A stretch of DNA of 34,574 nt from contig JAFGAV010000106.1 of NCBI GenBank assembly GCA_016933515.1, positions 1 to 34,574 on the forward strand, read 5' to 3'. Origin of the DNA: Candidatus Aminicenantota bacterium. Its GTDB lineage: Bacteria; Acidobacteriota; Aminicenantia; Aminicenantales; JAFGAV01. Below are positions 29,928 through 34,574 of the stretch, in pieces. The notes under the pieces are model-generated. The model did not search any database. It saw only the letters and a list, made by a program, of their open reading frames with translations, and was not told the origin of the DNA. The translations under genes and the position numbers were made by a program. Position 1 is the stretch's first letter. Each line of letters opens with the position of its first letter.

Positions 29928-31691
29928 TCATCTCCGGTATTGGCTTCTCAGCGCCTCTTTGCAGGCCCGCCGGACTTTCCGGTTCCCTCTCCTGCTTCCG
30001 CGCTCGAGAATGTTCCTGGCCTCGGGCGTGCCGACCTGACCCAGAACCGCAGCCGCCGCCAGCCGGGTGGCCGTCTTTTTGGCCCGGTGGCGGAAGCCGG
30101 ATTTCATCTTCAGAAGGTCCTCGAGGAGCATAAGAGATTCCGTCGTTCGGCTCCGGCCCAAGAGGTCGATCAGGGCCCTTTTTTCTTGTTCGCTTTTTTT
30201 AAAAAATCGTTTCTCCAGGATGAAATCCCTGACCTTGTTTAGCAGAATGGCGTCTTGAAAGGCGCGGATGTTTTTGGCCGCGGCGATCCGAACCTCTTCA
30301 TCCTCGTCGTCCAGGTAGTCCGCCAAAACGCGGCTGCGGGCTTCTCCCGCCGCCCCTCCCAAGGTGCGGACGGCCTCGAGGCGGATGGCCTTGTGCCAGC
30401 CTTCACGGAACGAGCCGAGCATCTGCGCCGCCTTCTCACCGGCCTGAATGCCGAGAATGTTGATGATCGTCCGCGTCAGGGCCGGCCGGCTCGGGACCGC
30501 CAGGCGGAGGAGAGAGGCCGGGTCCTCTCGGACCCGGCTCTGCAGGTATTCCGTCAGGGCGGCGGTATAGGAGGGCGTTTTGAGCTGATCGTAAATTTCG
30601 CCCAGAATGAGCATCGCCTCGGGGCCCAACAGCCGGATGTAGTCGAAGAAATCCTGAAAATCCCGGGGGCGGTTCTGCAGCACGCTGGCTTTGACCAGGG
30701 AAAAGGATTCCGAGCTTCGGGCGCGGTCCAGGAACTGGCTGATGAGCGACCCCGGCGAGGGGTGCTCGAGAGAGAGGCGCGCGACGGCGGCGTAGGAATT
30801 TTTCAGCAACTGGGCCGCGCAGTCGAAGCGGCCTTTCTCGATGAGTTCTTGGTGGATGCGGTCCATGACGCCGAGCGCTTCGGAAAACTGCTGGGGCCGG
30901 GTTTCGAGGTAAAGGATTTCGCTGATGAGGAACACCATCTCCATTTCGGAGCACGTCTTGCGGTTGAGCTGAAGCATTTGCTTGAGGATGACGTCCTCTT
31001 CATGGCTCAGGCGCGCCCCTCCGTCGCCCGCGGCCATGCTGCTCTCGAGGTCCAGGGCCGGGTCGGCCTCGGCGCTGAAGGCCGATCCGTCGTCTAGGGA
31101 GTGCATCAGGCTCGATCGGTCTTCGGAGGTCAACTCCACCGACCCGGAGCTGAGGTTGGAGATGTCGACGTCCGGAGTCTGTGTTTCCAGGTTGAGAGAG
31201 ATTTTGGCTTCCAGGAAGCTGTCGGGGGCGAAGCAGCGGATGTGAGGGTAATCCCGCTCCCAGAGCATGTGAACGAGGTCGAGATCGTCCTGACGCGCCT
31301 CGAAGGCCTCCTTGAGGAGGAGGAGAAAATCCAGCAGCTCTTCCCGGCGCAGGCCTTTGTCGAACAGGATTTTTTTCGTGCCGTCCTTGTACAGCAGGAA
31401 AGGAAGACTTTTGAGGGCCTTTTCCTCGCGGTAAACGAGTCGGTCCTCATGGAAGAATGAGTATTCCCTGATTCCGATCTCAAGCTTATTGTGCCTTTCG
31501 AGAAAACGGCTGAGCTGATCCCATAAGGCATCCACAAGGCGCCGAGTGGTGGCGTGGTTCAGGGAGAAGATCTTGATGGAAGAGACGCTGCGGGCCAGAA
31601 GACTCAGGATTTCGTGGACTTTTTCGGCGACACGGCCGCCTTCCCGGGAAGGAGCCGGGCTTTCGTTTCTTCTGCTGTCGGTTGTCTCCAT
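29928..31691 (-). CDS. HEAT-repeat protein partnered with the HD-GYP protein
   Basis: 587-aa cytoplasmic protein. The N-terminal domain (SIKIFSLNHATTRRLVDAL to FDKGLRREELLDFLLLL) resembles that of the HD-GYP protein downstream. A low-complexity acidic/Ser stretch in the middle (SNLSSGSVELTSEDRSS) may be a flexible linker. The last 150 residues or so show HEAT-like repeats (RLEAVRTLGGAAGEARSRVLADYLDDEDEEVRIAAAKNIRAF and RLAAAAVLGQVGTPEARNIL). This suggests a scaffold. The ORF track begins at a GTG (31733) that lies upstream of the predicted transcription start, so ATG 31691, with GGAACGGGGG before it, is chosen. Confidence 0.75.
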   Translation of the reverse strand: METTDSRRNESPAPSREGGRVAEKVHEILSLLARSVSSIKIFSLNHATTRRLVDALWDQLSRFLERHNKLEIGIREYSFFHEDRLVYREEKALKSLPFLLYKDGTKKILFDKGLRREELLDFLLLLKEAFEARQDDLDLVHMLWERDYPHIRCFAPDSFLEAKISLNLETQTPDVDISNLSSGSVELTSEDRSSLMHSLDDGSAFSAEADPALDLESSMAAGDGGARLSHEEDVILKQMLQLNRKTCSEMEMVFLISEILYLETRPQQFSEALGVMDRIHQELIEKGRFDCAAQLLKNSYAAVARLSLEHPSPGSLISQFLDRARSSESFSLVKASVLQNRPRDFQDFFDYIRLLGPEAMLILGEIYDQLKTPSYTAALTEYLQSRVREDPASLLRLAVPSRPALTRTIINILGIQAGEKAAQMLGSFREGWHKAIRLEAVRTLGGAAGEARSRVLADYLDDEDEEVRIAAAKNIRAFQDAILLNKVRDFILEKRFFKKSEQEKRALIDLLGRSRTTESLMLLEDLLKMKSGFRHRAKKTATRLAAAAVLGQVGTPEARNILERGSRRGNRKVRRACKEALRSQYRR

Positions 31692-31734
31692 GCCCCCGTT
31701 CCGATCGGGCCTCGGGCGCGGCCCCTCACTCACC

Positions 31735-31763
31735 AGAATAAGGTCTCGTCATTCCGATGTCAA
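31735..31763 (-). promoter_or_regulatory. Near-consensus promoter for the HEAT / HD-GYP operon
   Basis: Minus-strand TTGACA, 17 nt, TATTCT. The predicted start is near 31728, giving a leader of about 37 nt to ATG 31691 and excluding the GTG at 31733. Confidence 0.7.
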
Positions 31764-31814
31764 GCCGACGGACGGCCGGCGGGAATCCGGTATCATCCGC
31801 TTCCCGCCCTGCCG

Positions 31815-32795
31815 TCAAGCCGGCCGCGGCGGGGCGGACGCAAAGGAGCGCATCATGTCCCGGATTTCCCGGCTGATTTTCAGGGCGTCCTCATATTTTC
31901 TCTGCCAGACATTCCGGCCGAAAATCAGGCCGTCGACTCCCGCCTCCAGGCAGAGACGGCTCTTTTTCAAAAGCTCCTCGTCCTTGAGCCTGCTCCCGCC
32001 CGAGACCAGCACGCCCGTCCTTCCAGCCGAATGAACGGCCGCCCTCAGGGCCTGCTCCTGGGTCAGGTTCTTGAAGCGTCCGTATGCCTTGAAGGGCGAT
32101 GAGAGTGCCTCCACTTCGGCTTTGGGCGGCTCGGGGAGGTTGATTTTGCACAGGGTGGCTCCCAGTTCATTGGCCAGGCGGGCGGCGTAATCGACCATGG
32201 CCAGCGAATCCCGTCCTCCTCCGCGCGATTCGACATGAGGCCCGCGGGGATAGGCCCACATGATGACCGGCATGCCGAAGCGCCTGGCTTCCTGCCGGAC
32301 GCGAGTGAATTGGGCGATGTCTTCGGCTTCGGCGGGGGAGCCGACATAAAGAGTGTAGCCGACGGCGTCGGCGCCCAGCCTGAGCGCGTCCTCGACCGAG
32401 GCGTCCAGGGGGGAAAAGGGCCTGTCGTCGGGCAGGATCGAGGTCTTGCCGTTGATTTTCAGGACGAGCGGCACACGGCCCGCCCATTTCTTCATGTGCT
32501 TCTCGGCGAGTCCGATGTGGCAGGCGATGCCGGAGAAGCCGGCTTCGGCGGCCAAAGTGAGCTCAAATTCAAGGTCGGCGGCCGGCGGATTGTCGAAGAA
32601 ATCCCTGGGGCCGTGCTCCAGTCCCTGGTCGATGGGAAGGAGCATGATCTTTCCGTTCCCCGGCCCGTGGGCGAACATCATTTCGTAGAGACGGCGCTTC
32701 TCGCCCGGCCCCAGCCCGTCGAGGCCGATGTGGAACCGCTCGGGGCTCCAGTTCTTGCCCTTCGTGTTTGTCCCGGATTCCTGATTCTTGTTCAT
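31815..32795 (-). CDS. Class I fructose-bisphosphate aldolase, DhnA/FbaB type
   Basis: 326-aa Schiff-base aldolase of the archaeal-type (DeoC/LacD/DhnA) family, expected to cleave or form fructose-1,6-bisphosphate. It has IMLLPIDQGLEHGPRDFF, GFSGIACHIGLAE, VPLVLKINGKTS, MPVIMWAYPRGP, the probable Schiff-base lysine in GATLCKINLPEP, and phosphate-binding VLVSGGSRLKDEELL and GLIFGRNVWQR. ATG 32795 has GGAGG 4 nt upstream; the ORF-track extension is unlikely. It has its own promoter. Related transaldolase-like enzymes (for example LsrF or ADH synthase) share this fold, so the substrate is not certain. Confidence 0.88.
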   Translation of the reverse strand: MNKNQESGTNTKGKNWSPERFHIGLDGLGPGEKRRLYEMMFAHGPGNGKIMLLPIDQGLEHGPRDFFDNPPAADLEFELTLAAEAGFSGIACHIGLAEKHMKKWAGRVPLVLKINGKTSILPDDRPFSPLDASVEDALRLGADAVGYTLYVGSPAEAEDIAQFTRVRQEARRFGMPVIMWAYPRGPHVESRGGGRDSLAMVDYAARLANELGATLCKINLPEPPKAEVEALSSPFKAYGRFKNLTQEQALRAAVHSAGRTGVLVSGGSRLKDEELLKKSRLCLEAGVDGLIFGRNVWQRKYEDALKISREIRDMMRSFASAPPRPA

Positions 32796-32868
32796 AAGGC
32801 CTCCCGAGCGTTCGGACTTCTTTGATTTCCCGTCGTCCTTGGGACCCCGGGAATGTCTTTTTTTTATT

Positions 32869-32897
32869 ATCTTAGCCCCAATGGGCGATGTGTTCAA
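32869..32897 (-). promoter_or_regulatory. Promoter for the class I aldolase
   Basis: TTGAAC, 17 nt, TAAGAT on the minus strand, with an A-rich start region. It begins just downstream of the aminopeptidase stop and predicts a leader of about 65 nt. Confidence 0.6.
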
Positions 32898-32909
32898 CTC
32901 CCTCAAGCT

Positions 32910-34574
32910 CTAGAGCCCGGGATTTTGCAACCGGCGGGTGGCTCTGGTCAGCCATTCCGCCTCGACGCGGTCGAGAAGCGGCGTCAGGGCTTTCCTCACC
33001 CGGGCATGATAGGCATTGAGCCAGGCGATTTCCCGCGGGGTGAGAAGCTTAAGATTCAGGGCGGGGATGTCGATCGGGCACAGACTCAGGGTTTTGAAGG
33101 TCATGTACTTCCCGTCGGCCGACGAACGGGATTCATCCGCGACCACAAGCGCGAGATTCTCGATCCGCACTCCGAACCGGTCCTCGCGGTAGAATCCCGG
33201 CTCGATCGAGGTGATCATTCCCGGCTCAAGGGCCGTTCCCCGGCAGCGGGTGGGGGAAATCGCCTGGGGTCCTTCATGGACGCTGAGAAAGGCGCCCACG
33301 CCGTGCCCTGTGCCGTGGCCGTAGTTCATGCCCCGTTCCCAAAGGGCGGTCCGGGCCAGGACGTCAAGCTGCCGCCCGGCCGTCCCGGCCGGAAAAGCGG
33401 CTGTAGTCAGGGCGATCAGGCCCTTGAGGACGAGACTGAAGGCTTCCCTTTCTTCGCGGCGCGGTCGGCCGAGGCATACGGTGCGGGTGATGTCGGTCGT
33501 GGCGTTTCGGTACTGGCCGCCCGAGTCGATGAGGTAGAGGCCGCGCGGGCCGAGCGGGATGTCGCTTTTTTCGTCGGCCGCGTAATGGACGACGGCGGCA
33601 TGAGGCCCGAAAGCGGAAATCGTTCTGAAGCTCGGTCCCCGGAAGAAACGGTTTTGCGCCCTGAATTCCAGGAGGTTGCGCTCGGCGGAAAGCTCGGTGA
33701 CCTTCCCGCTTCCCGCGGTCCGGTCAAGCCAGCTCAGGAATCGGACAAGCGCCGCGCCGTCGGCCAGGTGCGCTTCCCGGGCTCCGCGGATTTCCGCGGC
33801 GTTTTTGACCGCCTTGAACAGACCGACGGGGCTCGGATCGAAATGCCATGCGGTTTTCTTTCCGAGGGACAGGGTGATCCAGCGGCTCGTCGAGCCGTCG
33901 TCCGCCCAGACGCGAAGTCTTTGCCGCGCGAGACGGTCGAGATCCCCGCTGAAGGCCTCGTAGGGCCTGAGGTCCGCCCGCCCCTTTAAGGCGGAGGCCA
34001 ATGCGGGCGTGGTCTTGGCGGGGTTGATATAGAGACGCGCGACATTCCGGCCGACCAGCGCGTAGGCGACGGCCACGGGATTATAGGACACATCCGAGCC
34101 TCGGAAGTTGAAGAGCCAGGCGATGTCGTCAAGGCGGCTGAGGATGTGAAAATCGACGCCCGCTTCCTTCATCTTCCCTCGGACCCGGCTCAGCTTGGAG
34201 GCGACGGTTTCGCCCGCGAAGCGGGGAGGGTGAGGGAGGACCGGTCGCCGAGAAGGATCGGGCCGGTCTTTCCAGAGCATGTCCACGAGGTTTTGGTCCA
34301 CGGCCTTGAGGCGCTTGCCGCTGTCCATGAGGATTTTTTCGAGTCTCACGAAATCCGCATGGGTGATCAGCTTCGGGTCGATGCCGACCACGGAGCCCTT
34401 TTTCAGTTCCCGGGCCAGCCACTCCTGCCAGCCGGGCACACCGGGAGCTCCGAGCTTGAACAGCGTGAAGGTGCGGGAGTCGAGCTCAAGTTCCGCCTGG
34501 AGGTGATAGCGGGAGTCCGTCCACAGGCCGGCCGTGGTCCGGGTGACGACGACATCGCCCGCCGAGCCCGTGAA
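32910..34574 (-). CDS. Xaa-Pro aminopeptidase (aminopeptidase P, M24B), N-terminus beyond the window
   Basis: Removes N-terminal residues preceding proline. The frame stays open to the right edge (554 codons seen). The residues before the ORF-track GTG read FTGSAGDVVVT and LWTDSRYHLQAE, conserved parts of the creatinase-like N-domain, so the true start is outside the window and the GTG at 34439 is internal. The M24 metal ligands are present: YLIDSGGQYRNATTDITRTV (two Asp), GHGTGHGVGAFLSVHEGP (His), TSIEPGFYREDRFGVRIEN (two Glu). The length suggests the three-domain, roughly 600-residue form (XPNPEP1-like) rather than the short PepP. It would fit proline-rich peptide use. Confidence 0.95.
   Translation of the reverse strand, partial: FTGSAGDVVVTRTTAGLWTDSRYHLQAELELDSRTFTLFKLGAPGVPGWQEWLARELKKGSVVGIDPKLITHADFVRLEKILMDSGKRLKAVDQNLVDMLWKDRPDPSRRPVLPHPPRFAGETVASKLSRVRGKMKEAGVDFHILSRLDDIAWLFNFRGSDVSYNPVAVAYALVGRNVARLYINPAKTTPALASALKGRADLRPYEAFSGDLDRLARQRLRVWADDGSTSRWITLSLGKKTAWHFDPSPVGLFKAVKNAAEIRGAREAHLADGAALVRFLSWLDRTAGSGKVTELSAERNLLEFRAQNRFFRGPSFRTISAFGPHAAVVHYAADEKSDIPLGPRGLYLIDSGGQYRNATTDITRTVCLGRPRREEREAFSLVLKGLIALTTAAFPAGTAGRQLDVLARTALWERGMNYGHGTGHGVGAFLSVHEGPQAISPTRCRGTALEPGMITSIEPGFYREDRFGVRIENLALVVADESRSSADGKYMTFKTLSLCPIDIPALNLKLLTPREIAWLNAYHARVRKALTPLLDRVEAEWLTRATRRLQNPGL

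Overview
The window reads as high-GC chromosomal DNA from a Gram-negative (diderm) bacterium. Support for this comes from a signal-peptide-bearing beta-barrel protein ending in an aromatic residue, tightly packed and often overlapping genes, GTG and TTG starts, and sigma70-like promoters. Nothing in the sequence fixes the taxon. The gene mix would fit an anaerobic, protein/peptide-using lineage such as Aminicenantota or Acidobacteriota relatives, but that is inference. I found no rRNA, tRNA, CRISPR array, integrase or transposase. The left end is intergenic (galE is complete). The right end cuts the 5' part of an aminopeptidase P gene.

Layout. (1) 15-2449, minus: a CCA-adding/poly(A)-polymerase-like enzyme followed by galE, overlapping by 4 nt. 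(2) 2614-4886, plus: exported LEA14-like protein, family 2 glycosyltransferase and nitroreductase. The nitroreductase converges on and overlaps an outer-membrane beta-barrel gene (4855-5616, minus). (3) 5958-7158, plus: a helical protein of unknown function and the Sua5/TsaC enzyme of tRNA t6A synthesis. (4) 7199-11664, minus: a coupled operon sir2 > larC > folE > metG in which each gene overlaps the next. It is preceded by a near-perfect 23-bp inverted repeat. (5) 11892-15117, plus: methylthioadenosine phosphorylase, a PfkB kinase and tryptophanase. (6) 15291-18775, plus: a four-gene cassette (PqqD-like protein, two radical SAM/SPASM proteins, HPr-kinase-like P-loop protein) with its own promoter. 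It matches the 'SynChlorMet' (Scm) cassette, a presumed peptide-modifying system whose substrate is, to my knowledge, unidentified. (7) 18914-22764, minus: a small unknown protein with an apparently leaderless promoter, an ABC exporter and a GT-C-like membrane glycosyltransferase. (8) 23034-26991, minus: yebC-ruvC-ruvA-ruvB-queA. (9) 27342-28448, plus: mnmA. (10) 28457-31691, minus: a HEAT-repeat protein and an HD-GYP protein that appear to share an N-terminal domain. (11) 31815-34574, minus: DhnA-type class I aldolase and the aminopeptidase P.

The most interesting points are the Scm cassette with no visible precursor peptide, a diverged two-copy intergenic repeat (22819-23030 and 27092-27212), the large hairpin at 11723-11771, the leaderless-type promoter before the 113-aa unknown gene, and the shared N-terminal module of the HD-GYP and HEAT proteins. 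All homology statements are from reading the translations; no database search was run.
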